Part shown: one piece after another, positions 9,573-18,907 of the stretch
Layout: the number at the start of each line of letters is the position of its first letter
Position numbering within the stretch: position 1 is the first letter of the stretch
Assembly (NCBI GenBank): GCA_041890495.1
Contig: CP169086.1
Location: 62,001-126,000 of the forward strand
Direction: 5' to 3'
Source: Escherichia boydii
GTDB lineage: Bacteria; Pseudomonadota; Gammaproteobacteria; Enterobacterales; Enterobacteriaceae
Length of the DNA stretch: 64,000 nt
Notes under the pieces: model-generated
The model's database searches: none
Seen by the model: the letters and a program-made list of their open reading frames with translations, nothing else
What the model was told of the DNA's origin: nothing
Position numbers and translations under genes: made by a program

Positions 9573-10178
9573 GGTAGTGTACGGCCTGGAGAACCTCAGG
9601 ATCGCTCTGGCAGATAATCTGACAACCCCGAGGATAACCCGTCTTCAGCTCGTAGGTGGCCCCACAGCTGATAACGTTGAGCTTACGTGGTCACCGGCAG
9701 GCAAAGATACATACATGCCTGAGTATCCGAGGCTGTTCCCAAATTTCGAACCATCTGAAAATTATTCAATTAGCGTAACAGTTGCCGATAGTCAGTCGAA
9801 TACCAAAACCTATACTCAGAAGTTCAGTTATCTACCGAATAACCTTGTGCAGTTACATAATCTACGCACATTATCGGTCAGTTCGCCTCTCAAAACGACA
9901 GATGGCGTACCACTTGCGTACTTGTCCACTAACGTTCTGCGTAAGACAAATGGAGAAATTGCTAAAGGGGTCCAGAACGCAACGCTGACTGTGCGGAAGG
10001 ATGCAGCCTTCGGTATTAAATTTAATGGGGCACAGGCGGCTCCAGGCGAGTCAGTTGAGGTGCAAATAGATATGGGCCAGGGGGATAATCTTCTGTTACC
10101 CGTTTATCCTTCCGAAAATGGGAAAGTTGGCACCTCAGAATTCATGATTCAGATCGACGAGTTGAAGTAACTACCCGG

Positions 10179-10211
10179 AGCCGACAGTAAAACTGACGGC
10201 TTCAATTTTAC
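10179..10211 (+). terminator. Possible terminator after the interrupted Ig-like gene
   Basis: An AGCCG/CGGCT stem extended by CAGT/ACTG with an A-A mismatch, a 3-nt loop, and then an AT-rich tail. It lies 9 bp past the stop codon. Confidence 0.45.
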
Positions 10212-10273
10212 TGCCCTCCTTGACTCCGATCAGCCAGTACGTCTTCAGAGATTCGCAAGGAAGAACCGAAAGA

Positions 10274-10284
10274 AAAGTTACTTT
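10274..10284. repeat. Dispersed palindrome AAAGTTACTTT, intergenic
   Basis: Perfect copy about 100 bp after the end of the Ig-like gene and just left of the first iteron-type box. Confidence 0.7.
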
Positions 10285-10334
10285 AATCGTACGTTTCCAG
10301 CGATGCTTTTAAAAGACAATGCACACTCGTTGAT

Positions 10335-12180
10335 TACGACAATGGGAGTGAGTGTCGAAACCCTTGAGTAAGGATACCCGGTAAATATACAGCCCCGGGG
10401 ATCCTCTTCGTTCAACCGGGGATGACAACGGGAGTGAGTCCGTCAACTCACTCCCGTTGTCACTTCTCTGACATATCGTCATACGAGCTTACTCAAGTGC
10501 ATCCACAAAGATGGGATCGTTTTGAATCTAAACTGGTACTGGTTAGCCAGTCACTTGCATCTATTCCCCCGTCGATACTTAAGTGACAATAGTAGTGATC
10601 TGCAATACTGGTGTCTTAGAAACACTGACGACGGTAGAGACTCAATACCCTAACCCCTGACAACAGGAGTGAGCTTAGAGGTGTTACGCTGCTGTCACCT
10701 AATGCTTGGGAATTGCCTGACTCACAACCATTGTCATCCGGAGCTACTGATTAACGTTGAACCGCTGGACTTTAATGACAGTGGTAGTGATGGATAGGCT
10801 CATTTCCATTGTCATCATTTTATCGGACAAGCCTATTCGTCCTACAGGTTTAAGCTGACAATGGTAGTGATTGGATGATCTCACTACTGTTGTCACTCAG
10901 TTCTTTGAGCGGACCCTTCCCTCGGTTGGTCGGCATTAACAACGGTAGTGACTCGATTGGCTCACTGCCATTGTCATCGTGTAAATGACGTACCTTATCA
11001 GCTCAGCTGAAAGCAATGACAACGGAAGTGACTCTAATTGCTCACTGCCATTGTCGTCGTGTCTATTGAGAGCCTTATCAGTGCACCTGAAAAGCAATGA
11101 CAACGGTAGTGATTCAAATGGCTCACTACCGTTGTCACCGTGTGTATTGAGAGGATGGTCCACTTAACTGGACGTCTATGACAATGGTAGTGACTTTAAT
11201 AGCTCACTACCATTGTCGGAGTGTGAATTGAGAGGATGATCAGCTCAGCTGTACGGCCATGACAATGGTAATGACTTAATGAGCTCACTACCGTTGTCAC
11301 CCTGTTAATTAAGAGGCTCATCCGCTCTTCTGGAAGGCTATGACAACGGAAGTGACTTGCTGGGCTCACTGCCATTGTCGCCGTATGAATTGAGAGGATC
11401 ATCCGCTCTTCTGGATGGCAATGACAACGGTAATGACTTAATGGGCTCACTACCGTTGTCATCCTGTAAGTTAAGAGGTTGATCTGCTCAACGGGACGGC
11501 TATGACAACGGTAGTGACTTGCTGGGCTCACTGCCATTGTCACCCTGTGAATTGAGAGGTTGATCCGCTTCACCAGACGGCCATGACAACGGTAGTGACT
11601 TGCTGGGCTCAATACCGTTGTCACCCTGTGATTTAAGAGGTTGACCCGCTCTACTGGACGGCCATGACAACGGAAGTCACTTTCTGGGCTCACTACCATT
11701 GTCGCCATATAGAATGAGAGGAGCATCAGCTCAGCTGAACGGCAATGACTACAGTAATGAGCTGGATGAAGCATAACCATTGACATCTGGCCCAACCGGA
11801 AGCCGTATTCGCCAATCCAATCGAGATTCACAATGGCCGTGACTCGCCGCATTAAGTTCCGGTGTCCTCCCAAAGCTGAACGCACACCCGGAGGACAATG
11901 GCAATGCCAGTAAGGTACACATCATTAACATTGTCACTATAGCTACCAGAGAAGCCGGGATTTGAATGTCGATGGTAGTGAGTGGGTCAACTCACTGCCA
12001 TTGTCACCCCGTTACGATATTTTCCGTTGGATGTACTGCCCAATGAAGTAAAGCGTAGAAACCGGGTGTTAACAGGCGACTCAGGAGAAGGCATTGAATT
12101 TCGCAATCTCGATCTACATAGGGTGGTTAAGAGAACAATGACAACGGTAATGAGTCAAAAGTCATTACCGTTGACGTGAA
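10335..12180. repeat. Iteron-type array of inverted pairs, 81-bp period (replicon 1)
   Basis: A 15-bp box, consensus TGACAACGGTAGTGA, occurs in dozens of copies. Most form face-to-face pairs with TCACTACCGTTGTCA about 8 bp away. From 10937 the pairs recur at 11017, 11098, 11179, 11260, 11341, 11422, 11503, 11584, 11665 and 11746, an 81-bp step in all but the first interval. Less regular pairs lie on both sides (10419, 10775, 10857, 11966, 12133). The same box forms the direct iterons by the Rep gene, so Rep is the likely binder. The array may act as an incompatibility or copy-control locus. No gene is seen. Confidence 0.85.
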
Positions 12181-12250
12181 AGAGCGAGCTGGGACTAACG
12201 AAAATCGAAGAAGTAATTTAGCACCCGGAGCCTGAACCGGCGGGTTAACT

Positions 12251-13339
12251 TTAGCTGGCGCTGCTGTTCTTTTTCTGGCTTCGAAGACTACGAATATAGA
12301 GCAGTTCTTCAGCAGTTAAATCATGGACGGTGAGAACATCGTCGCCGTCAATCGGGTCAGCTGGTGGACATAACTCACCTTCTAAAACAGAAGACCCAGA
12401 AGTATCTTCTTCATCTTCAACCTCTTCTAAAGGAGCCTGAATATTGTTCAAATTCAGATCGGGATCCCGCTTATGAATCTGGAAGTATACTTTGCCGTCT
12501 TTCTTTATTTCGGTGTACTGGAGGTATCCTATTGATGCCAACTCTTCAAGAGCCTTTCTCACTGTAGCGTTCTGGCTATTTGCTCGTGTCTTGAGGTTCA
12601 GACGGTTTTTCAGTCGAGTAAGGGAGATCGGTATAGGATTAGGCGGTAATGACTCTATGAACGTATAGAGAGCCTGTGCGCTTTCCTTCTTGGCCAACTC
12701 TTTAATTGCCTTCAATTGCATCAAAACTTTATGATCGTATTGATAGAGCTCGAAAATCTTAGGATCAACCTGAAGGACTACCTGATCTGATTCCGGGTCT
12801 AACAGGGCAGACTGTACCAGGTGCGTTGTGTAGACTTTGGAAGAGTTATTACTGGTAAACGACAAGGTGACGGATGCCAACCTGCGTAAGGAGGCGTCAA
12901 TACGTTTTCTGGAAGCTGTAGATGATCGATAATTTTCAGGTGTACATAGCTTTAGGAATTCAGTGAATTTTAAGCTGATTTTGTCCTGGTTAATCGGATG
13001 ATTTGCATAGGTTCGAATGATGCCCATCCACGTCTTGAAATCTACTGACATATCAAGACGCTCACCGACAATTGAAATATTGGTAAACCCCTCACTCTCC
13101 ATTAAAGAGAGCGTCTGTAACTCTTTCGTTGCGTCAAAGCCAACCGTTTTATATTCCCGATTTTGACGCCCCACACTCTTAGGTGATGGGACGAACAGCC
13201 CGAGCCGCATCAAAGCGATAGACTGCACCGTACGGTTGCTGTTAGGACGCAAAATGATGTCTTTACCTGATTCTTTCTCTCTAACAGAGAAAGCCCTGGT
13301 GACCAGGTCCTGCTGCTCAGTATCTTTCTCTTTAGTCAT
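12251..13339 (-). CDS. Replication initiator, RepHIA/RepFIB (Rep_3) family, 362 aa
   Basis: The protein matches the RepFIB/RepHIA initiator pattern: NSNRTVQSIALMRLGLFVPS near the N-terminus, FKTWMGII, then THLVQSALLDPESD and FELYQYDHKVLMQLKAI. The family binds iterons with two winged-helix domains and opens the origin. An acidic tail (EEVEDEEDTSGSSVLEGE) extends it to 362 residues; the paralogue at 26748 lacks such a tail and has 291. Upstream, across the promoter, lie five direct iterons and a GATC cluster; downstream lies the 81-bp array. Autoregulation through the iterons is probable. Confidence 0.9.
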   Translation of the reverse strand: MTKEKDTEQQDLVTRAFSVREKESGKDIILRPNSNRTVQSIALMRLGLFVPSPKSVGRQNREYKTVGFDATKELQTLSLMESEGFTNISIVGERLDMSVDFKTWMGIIRTYANHPINQDKISLKFTEFLKLCTPENYRSSTASRKRIDASLRRLASVTLSFTSNNSSKVYTTHLVQSALLDPESDQVVLQVDPKIFELYQYDHKVLMQLKAIKELAKKESAQALYTFIESLPPNPIPISLTRLKNRLNLKTRANSQNATVRKALEELASIGYLQYTEIKKDGKVYFQIHKRDPDLNLNNIQAPLEEVEDEEDTSGSSVLEGELCPPADPIDGDDVLTVHDLTAEELLYIRSLRSQKKNSSAS

Positions 13340-13558
13340 AATAAGTTATCACTGAATGTGTAAACAGATTGGTGAATAGTAAGCCCCAGCGAACTCTATG
13401 TCACTGGATGGATCATTGTGATGATCCATATCTGTGCATAAGTTCTACCTAAAAAAGCGACTCCACTCATTGTATTTTGGCAAAAACTCTTTGCATACAA
13501 TGACCTGCAAATCTTATCAACAACGGATCAGATCGAGTTAAAAAGATCTAATAAAAAG

Positions 13559-13657
13559 TCACTACTATTGTCGCTCTGATCACTACTGATGTCAAAAAAC
13601 TCATTACCAACGTTATAATAATCACTACCAATGTCAAAATAATCACTACTGTTGTCA
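13559..13657. repeat. Five direct iterons, 21-bp period (block 1)
   Basis: Boxes of the type TCACTACTGTTGTCA start at 13559, 13580, 13601, 13622 and 13643, exactly 21 bp (two helical turns) apart and all in one orientation. They lie about 220 bp upstream of the Rep start. Confidence 0.85.
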
Positions 13658-13981
13658 CTGATAACGTCTCAGGCCTTGTGCCGTCTGGCCTGGAGGCAGC
13701 GGGGATCTCTTTTGATCTATCAGGAACACTAAGGTACTAATTATTGGAACTACCTTGTGGAAAATGGGGATAAATAAAAGCTTAGTTCTTATACAGGAAT
13801 CAACTTGCCTCCCTGATAAAAACTGTCGACAAAGCTAAACCACAGCCACAGGCATTTTCGGTGGATAAAATTTTGAGAAATAGAAGCAGACATGCAGACT
13901 CGTGTCGCAAGCAACTGAAAGTAATGATTTATTTAAAGCATGCGAGTCACCTTACCTCATAGTGGAAGTGTAAGTCTAACC

Positions 13982-14081
13982 TCACTACCATTGTCACTTA
14001 AAATCATTACCAACGTCGAAATAGTCTCTACCATTGTCTTTTAAGTCACTCCCGTTGTCACTTATGTCGCTACTGTTGTCA
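13982..14081. repeat. Five direct iterons, 21-22-bp period (block 2)
   Basis: Boxes start at 13982, 14004, 14025, 14046 and 14067 in the same orientation as block 1, from which they are separated by about 320 bp of AT-rich sequence. Confidence 0.8.
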
Positions 14082-14446
14082 GTGACAATGCTCCAGCCCA
14101 GTAACCATGCGGCCTACAGCGTACCGGGATCTTCTTTGTACTCTCTGGCACCTTTGGGATCATTTATTGGATCTACATTAGGGATAAAATCTTTTGACGA
14201 TATCGTAGTGCAGTTCTACAAGCGACTTAGCAAGACAAAAGCTGCAATTTAATGACGAGTTACTAGTTTGCCCAACAAGAGCAATGCAGAGAAGATATGT
14301 GGTGAAATGACCATGGTAGTGAGTCTAATCACTACCATGGTCCGCAGTAAGCGTTACTTACGCAATGAACGTCGAACTGATTTGCAACTACATGGACTAC
14401 GGCGCATCAGAAGGTGGCCGTTGTGCTTCAGCAAAACAGCCCTGCT

Positions 14447-16903
14447 TTATTTTAATTCTTCAATGTTAATCATGAACTCAGATCTGCCAGTAAGGCCGGA
14501 TACAGCAGGGAAAATAGGAAAGCTACGGCTGTCCCCGAGCCCCAAATCCAGTTGAAGCTCTTTGCTTTCACCTGGCATTGCAGAAACGCCATTTACAGTC
14601 ACGCCGAATGCAGCGTCCTTACGGACAGTAAGCACTGCGTCCTGAAGCCCTGTAGCGATTGAACCATCCTTTTTACGCAGCTGGCTGGCATACAGAACAG
14701 CCAGAGGAGTATTGTCAGATGTTTTGAGAGAAGCATTGACAGCTAAGGTTTTCAGATTCTCTAGCCTGACGAGATTGTTTGGAAGGTAGTTAAATTCGAC
14801 TGAGCTTTCTTTAACGTTGTTCATCTCATCTTTGGCCTGAACTGTGAGAGTGTATGTTTCGCCTTCATTGAGAGAGGGAAAGATCTTTGGATAATTAGGT
14901 GCATACAGGTTGTTTCCCAGATTCACCCAAGACAATTCCACCGCATCAGAAACAGGGCCACCGCGAAGAGTCATACGGCTTAAGGATGGTTTAGTTAGAG
15001 CATCGGTGAGCTGTATACGGACGTTCTCCAGCCCATATACTGTTACGTTTTTGCTGATCGGTTTCCCTTCGTAGCTAATACTTACAGATGGTGCTGTATT
15101 ATCAACGACAACCGTTTGATAAGGGAGGTTACCAGTATTGTTGAATGTATCTTGGGCATTAATCACCACGTTATAACTGCCTTCTGGTACCTCTTTCATG
15201 TTGAACTCATACGTGTAGTTCCCAGACGCCATATTTCTACCTGTTTGTTTGCCGGTTACGCTTATTTCTGCGTTATTACGGTTTTTATCTGACAACCAAA
15301 CTCGATTTACATAAACACGGTCGAAATATGAACCATCTCCAGGTTGATTCACGTAAACCTGGAGAATGTTGGTGGTTTCATTGTAATCGAATCCAGTGAC
15401 GGAGGGCCCCAGTGTATGCCAGGCTATATTCTCCCATATAGGAGCAAAGAAGGTTGCTTCGGTGGTTGACCTTACTTCATAGCCACTATGAAGATAGCCG
15501 GTGGTGCCATTTATAATATCCTGGGGCAAAGAGACGGTACAGGATGTTGAGCCAGCTGGAATATTGCATGTTGCTCCGCCAGTGATTTTTTGATCATATG
15601 GCCTAGCCTGTACATTGAATCGGATATTAGTAAGTTTTATAGGCATATCAGATGCCTTGAACAGGTTCCAGTTTACGCTGTTGAACCATGTTCCATCAGC
15701 CTTTTGTCGTTCTATGGGTGAACTTCCCCACGCCGGACTCTTTACCGAGGCAGGATCCCAGTTGAGCCAGTTGGCATACTGACCAAGATCTCCTCCAGAC
15801 CATTGATATGTATTCACAGGTCTATAGTAGTTTCCATCCAAGGCACCCTGTGGCAGCTTAACTTCCACGTAGACATAGGTGGCATCTTCGGAAAGGACCT
15901 GTACTCCGCCATAGTTATTGGTAATGCTCATGCCACCATTTCGATATGGCTTCCAGTTAGTTCTTGGGATACGTATAACCAACTTGTAGGGGTTTTCCAG
16001 CACTGTAAGGCCTCGTTTAAACGGGACGTATCCCGAAGAAATACCGGGTACAACACTGGTGCTTACACGTGAGTCATGAACTGCAAATGGTGTAAATTCT
16101 CCCATTTGATCGTCATATAAAAAACGCTGGGGAGGAATGTTAAGCGTATTTCCTGCCAGGTCCGTAACGATGAAATTGAAGGTGAATTCTTCATCAAGAT
16201 CACTTGAGGGCATGCCAGCCTGGGTGTTCATATCTTTAATCCAAGGATAGAACGCACGTTTATTGGCTGTGTCATAACTCAGGTTATTGTCGGAGACCAC
16301 TGAGCCATTACTTCGTTTAATGACAAGACGGATCTTGTCAATTCCACTAGCATCCTCAATACCGTCTGCAAATATAGAAAACTGGCCACTACCGCCTCGG
16401 CCCAACTCCCAAAGTGGCCCAGAAAGTACCATGCCGTAACCTGCGTTTTGACTCGGATAAATACTCTTATAGCGTGGAGGAGTTGTATCAACGATGAAAT
16501 GATAAGTAGATGTGCTCACTACAGTCTGGCGAATATCCAGAGTTTCATTGACTACAGTAAATATCCCTTCTCCGAGCGCCGGTAGAACCATATCCTTTCC
16601 ATAATATTCTGTTCCATCGGCAGCAACGATACGATCTGCAACGCTCGTTTTGGTCGAGACGGAGGAATACATAACCTTTTTATCGCTGTCTCGGGTGACC
16701 GTCACTCTCTCGTACCGATCAAGACCCGATATCAAGTTCAGAGTCAAAACACCAGCGGGATTAAGATATGTTTGTGTTGCTGGCTTGATATTCCGAACAG
16801 CCTTATTGGTATCAGTAAATGAGTAGCTAAATACCTGAGCATGTGCCGAAGATACAGTAGCAAGGGCAGTTGCAACCATGCAGCCAATTAGAGTTTTACG
16901 CAT
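14447..16903 (-). CDS. Secreted Ig-like repeat protein, 818 aa
   Basis: The ATG at 16903 follows GGAGC. A signal peptide ends at about SSAHA, so the protein is exported. It shares the N-terminal pattern (F.DT, NPAG, LISGLDRY) and the C-terminal domain (NNLVRLENLKTLAV, TVRKDAAFGV, SEFMINIEEL) with the interrupted gene at 5789. The middle consists of beta-rich Ig-like segments, one with a Cys pair (GGATCNIPAGSTSC). There is no C-terminal anchor, so it is periplasmic, surface-associated or released. Large Ig-like proteins are known from IncHI1 plasmids, but this exact role is not known to me. Confidence 0.8.
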   Translation of the reverse strand: MRKTLIGCMVATALATVSSAHAQVFSYSFTDTNKAVRNIKPATQTYLNPAGVLTLNLISGLDRYERVTVTRDSDKKVMYSSVSTKTSVADRIVAADGTEYYGKDMVLPALGEGIFTVVNETLDIRQTVVSTSTYHFIVDTTPPRYKSIYPSQNAGYGMVLSGPLWELGRGGSGQFSIFADGIEDASGIDKIRLVIKRSNGSVVSDNNLSYDTANKRAFYPWIKDMNTQAGMPSSDLDEEFTFNFIVTDLAGNTLNIPPQRFLYDDQMGEFTPFAVHDSRVSTSVVPGISSGYVPFKRGLTVLENPYKLVIRIPRTNWKPYRNGGMSITNNYGGVQVLSEDATYVYVEVKLPQGALDGNYYRPVNTYQWSGGDLGQYANWLNWDPASVKSPAWGSSPIERQKADGTWFNSVNWNLFKASDMPIKLTNIRFNVQARPYDQKITGGATCNIPAGSTSCTVSLPQDIINGTTGYLHSGYEVRSTTEATFFAPIWENIAWHTLGPSVTGFDYNETTNILQVYVNQPGDGSYFDRVYVNRVWLSDKNRNNAEISVTGKQTGRNMASGNYTYEFNMKEVPEGSYNVVINAQDTFNNTGNLPYQTVVVDNTAPSVSISYEGKPISKNVTVYGLENVRIQLTDALTKPSLSRMTLRGGPVSDAVELSWVNLGNNLYAPNYPKIFPSLNEGETYTLTVQAKDEMNNVKESSVEFNYLPNNLVRLENLKTLAVNASLKTSDNTPLAVLYASQLRKKDGSIATGLQDAVLTVRKDAAFGVTVNGVSAMPGESKELQLDLGLGDSRSFPIFPAVSGLTGRSEFMINIEELK

Positions 16904-17059
16904 ATGATGCTCCGGGAATAGGTTATAGCCTTATTCTACGGATTCACCCTACCAGGGCCGGTCGGATAAAGTGATAATTTGCCTGTTAAAAGAGACAACA
17001 AGTGAGAAAGCAAACAACGTACAGAATGCAAAATGGCGGCATGACATCTGGATGACGCA

Positions 17060-17070
17060 AAAGTAACTTT
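17060..17070. repeat. Dispersed palindrome AAAGTAACTTT, intergenic
   Basis: Perfect copy, the left of a pair in this spacer. Confidence 0.7.
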
Positions 17071-17124
17071 TTGTACCCACTCTTCTGGATTTTAGCCTCC
17101 AAAATGAGTATTCAACCAATCATA

Positions 17125-17135
17125 AAAGTAACTTT
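17125..17135. repeat. Dispersed palindrome AAAGTAACTTT, intergenic
   Basis: Perfect copy extended to AAAAGTAACTTTT. It lies 65 bp (centre to centre) from the copy at 17060 and about 140 bp upstream of the membrane protein gene. Confidence 0.7.
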
Positions 17136-17274
17136 TGATAGCCGCTGCTCCTTTCTGTTTGCCCATTGTGCTGATATGTATGTAAATTCAAAGAAGCAAG
17201 CTTTTGAAGCATCTGTTGTGTCGAATTTATGTAAAATAACAGGGTAACCATCACTTGTAGGTTGAGGAAACCCA

Positions 17275-17901
17275 ATGTTATACATGCTCTTATGCTGTTT
17301 TCTGATGCTCATTAGTACATTCGTAATGTTCAGAGCAATGTCTGCAATAAGCAAAGGATCCGCTACATATAATCGGTCTGAAATATTGCTGATAGTTCTG
17401 GCAACACTTGGTATTGCATCACCATTCATTGTTGCAATGATTACTATTAATGAAAGTATGACATCTAAAGCATTAGCAGATTTTTCTTTGGGTGCTCAGT
17501 GGTCCGGAATGGTTTCAGCGGTAGTGCTAATGGGGTTATATGGTCGACGTGTTTGGAAAAAAAAGACGTTCTTATTTACAGGCGCTTTCCTGGCCTCTTC
17601 CTTAATGGCCTTTATTTTTACTGACAGCCTTGTTTTCGTATCTCAGAAGGACACAGGCGTTCTGGCCACTTTCGTACTCGATAAAAACGCTGGCGATATT
17701 GATTGTAGTCGCCCGGCCATGATTGTCCATTACAGTAAAGGTGTTCCAACGGACTGGCGTTGCCCTACCAGTATTATGTTGATGGCGTATTCTTCATATC
17801 CTTTTTTACCCTGGCCTGAGTATAGCCATGGAAGCAGTCAGTCTCTTACGGTTGTTATTGATACATTTATGGAAAACGCTGTTAATCTCAGCAAAAAATA
17901 A
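17275..17901 (+). CDS. Inner-membrane protein of unknown function, 208 aa
   Basis: The ATG follows GAGGAAA. About four hydrophobic segments are visible: residues ~1-22, 38-58, ~75-92 and 100-123. A C-terminal ~80-residue soluble part follows, with three or more Cys/Trp-containing turns (DIDCSRPAM, DWRCPTS), probably periplasmic. No family is recognised. It is a single-gene unit ended by a strong terminator right after its stop. Confidence 0.6.
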   Translation: MLYMLLCCFLMLISTFVMFRAMSAISKGSATYNRSEILLIVLATLGIASPFIVAMITINESMTSKALADFSLGAQWSGMVSAVVLMGLYGRRVWKKKTFLFTGAFLASSLMAFIFTDSLVFVSQKDTGVLATFVLDKNAGDIDCSRPAMIVHYSKGVPTDWRCPTSIMLMAYSSYPFLPWPEYSHGSSQSLTVVIDTFMENAVNLSKK

Positions 17902-17906
17902 TAAAT

Positions 17907-17932
17907 AAACCTCTCTAGTGAGAGGTTTTATA
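17907..17932 (+). terminator. Rho-independent terminator
   Basis: Stem AACCTCTC/GAGAGGTT with tetraloop TAGT, then TT. It lies 6 bp past the stop of the 17275 gene. Confidence 0.75.
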
Positions 17933-17958
17933 AACCTGAGCCACCTATATAATTAGCT

Positions 17959-18240
17959 CTAAAATTTTGTTTTGGCTTTTTTAAAGATAGACTTACCGAA
18001 TAAAACAGCAATTATAGAGCAAAGGCCTGGCGTTAGGACAAATGCTAATAATGCACTGCCAAAACTTGTCATTTCAGGCACCAGAAACCAGCTTATAGGC
18101 CACGTCAGGGAGGGTAAAATTAGCGGATCATAAAGCGCATGTAGAGCGCTTAAAACACAGTAGAGTGCTAAAAAGCAAATTAGATAAACAACGATCCACA
18201 TTTTAATTTGCTCAGCAATTTCAAAGTTAGGACTGCCCAT
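17959..18240 (-). CDS. Small membrane protein, 93 aa
   Basis: Two strongly hydrophobic segments (about residues 14-36 and 60-84) flank a short loop, and the C-terminus is basic (KKAKTKF). The family is not recognised. The start overlaps the end of the upstream gene by 14 bp, so the two are probably made together. Confidence 0.6.
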   Translation of the reverse strand: MGSPNFEIAEQIKMWIVVYLICFLALYCVLSALHALYDPLILPSLTWPISWFLVPEMTSFGSALLAFVLTPGLCSIIAVLFGKSIFKKAKTKF

Positions 18241-18670
18241 GCTTTACCTCAGTGGCTGAATATTGATGGTTAATATCTTTAATCACCCGTAAGCACTTAG
18301 TGCATACCTTAGTTCGATTTGTCTGCTTGTCCAGAGTGTATTTAACTTCAAGTTGACCTCCAGCATTAAGCAAAGTAAGCATCTCATCTTCTAACACACT
18401 TCGGTAAATGGTCTTGGCCGAGAGTGTGCCCGGTAGCGAGTACTCAACATAATTGTTTGAAACTCTTACCGATTTAGGGATTTTACCAATGAGCTGGGTT
18501 TCATTCGTCGAAGGCATTACCGTTACTTTAATCACAGTTGCCGGTGACCAGAAATCCTTATAACGCACTTTATGAATTTTATCAGCTCTAAGGCCTAACC
18601 ACACATTTCCGGCGATAAGAACAACAAGCAATCCATAAACTGATCGTCGAATGTTACGCCTTTTAATCAT
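18227..18670 (-). CDS. Membrane-anchored hypothetical protein, 147 aa
   Basis: A basic N-terminus (MIKRRNIRRS) is followed by one transmembrane segment (about residues 11-27), so the rest should lie in the periplasm. A CTKC pair near residue 119 may form a disulphide. No family is recognised. It overlaps the 93-aa gene. Confidence 0.6.
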   Translation of the reverse strand: MIKRRNIRRSVYGLLVVLIAGNVWLGLRADKIHKVRYKDFWSPATVIKVTVMPSTNETQLIGKIPKSVRVSNNYVEYSLPGTLSAKTIYRSVLEDEMLTLLNAGGQLEVKYTLDKQTNRTKVCTKCLRVIKDINHQYSATEVKHGQS

Positions 18671-18733
18671 TACCGTCCCCTTCCCTCAAATATTAAGCTC
18701 AATAACTGCACCAGGATATCATTAGTGTGATTA

Positions 18734-18907
18734 TTAAAATTCTTCATAACCGGGGATTTCAGTTGAGTTTGCGGACTCTTCACTTTGCGGTTTCTCGCCA
18801 TCTATTTGAGTATCCCTGACAGGTTTGGATTTACCAATGCTCCTCTGAAAGGTATCCATAACAAACTCAATATCTTCTTCTGGCAGGCTGGTGGGTTGGT
18901 TGCTCAT
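18734..18907 (-). CDS. Short hypothetical protein, 57 aa
   Basis: A short acidic protein beginning MSNQPTSLPEEDIEFVMDTF and ending GYEEF. Its ATG overlaps the stop of the methyltransferase-like gene in an ATGA, and AGAGGAAG sits just upstream. The 4-bp overlap and good ribosome site make it a credible gene despite its size. The function is unknown; it could be a partner of the upstream protein. Confidence 0.65.
   Translation of the reverse strand: MSNQPTSLPEEDIEFVMDTFQRSIGKSKPVRDTQIDGEKPQSEESANSTEIPGYEEF

Larger units (their letters stand above)
5789..10170 (+). pseudogene. Secreted Ig-like protein gene interrupted by an IS21-family element
   Basis: The gene is split into 5789-7611 and 9573-10170. 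Removing the IS and one copy of the GATAC duplication joins the halves in frame (GKPVKDDT then VVYGLE), giving an 806-residue protein that matches the intact 818-residue paralogue at 14447 along its length. It has a signal peptide ending near APAQ, the LISGLDR motif, repeated beta-sandwich (Ig-like) segments and a C-terminal NNLV..L.TL domain. As it stands, the 5' part runs into the IS and stops at 7651. It also contains one AAAGTAACTTT palindrome (6089-6099). Confidence 0.85.
13340..14446. other. Probable origin of replication of replicon 1
   Basis: This gene-free 1.1 kb upstream of the Rep gene carries two iteron blocks, eight GATC sites between 13411 and 13717, a DnaA-like box TTATCAACA (13514-13522, one mismatch) and an AT-rich stretch around 13750-13900. 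This is the usual set of parts of an iteron origin. A further isolated inverted pair (ACCATGGTAGTGA and TCACTACCATGGT) lies at 14308-14342. Two short open frames here overlap iterons and look spurious. Confidence 0.65.
16904..17274. other. Divergent intergenic region with two dispersed palindromes
   Basis: This 371-bp region separates the Ig-like gene (minus) from the membrane protein gene (plus) and must carry both promoters. Two AAAGTAACTTT palindromes lie 65 bp apart. No gene is seen. Confidence 0.55.

Noticed and set aside
10937..11760. CRISPR array.
   Set aside because: The regular repeats have internal inverted pairs and related spacers, no unique spacers and no cas genes.
11196..11885. 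A 229-codon minus-strand open frame with 27-residue repeats across the iteron array.
   Set aside because: The frame stays open because the DNA unit is 81 bp, a multiple of three. It has no convincing ribosome site, the product is a low-sense His/Arg/Ser repeat, and the conserved elements are the paired boxes. Ribosome profiling would settle it.
14034..14555. Two short plus-strand frames (14034-14252 and 14268-14555).
   Set aside because: They cover iterons and the 3' end of the Ig-like gene and have no ribosome site.
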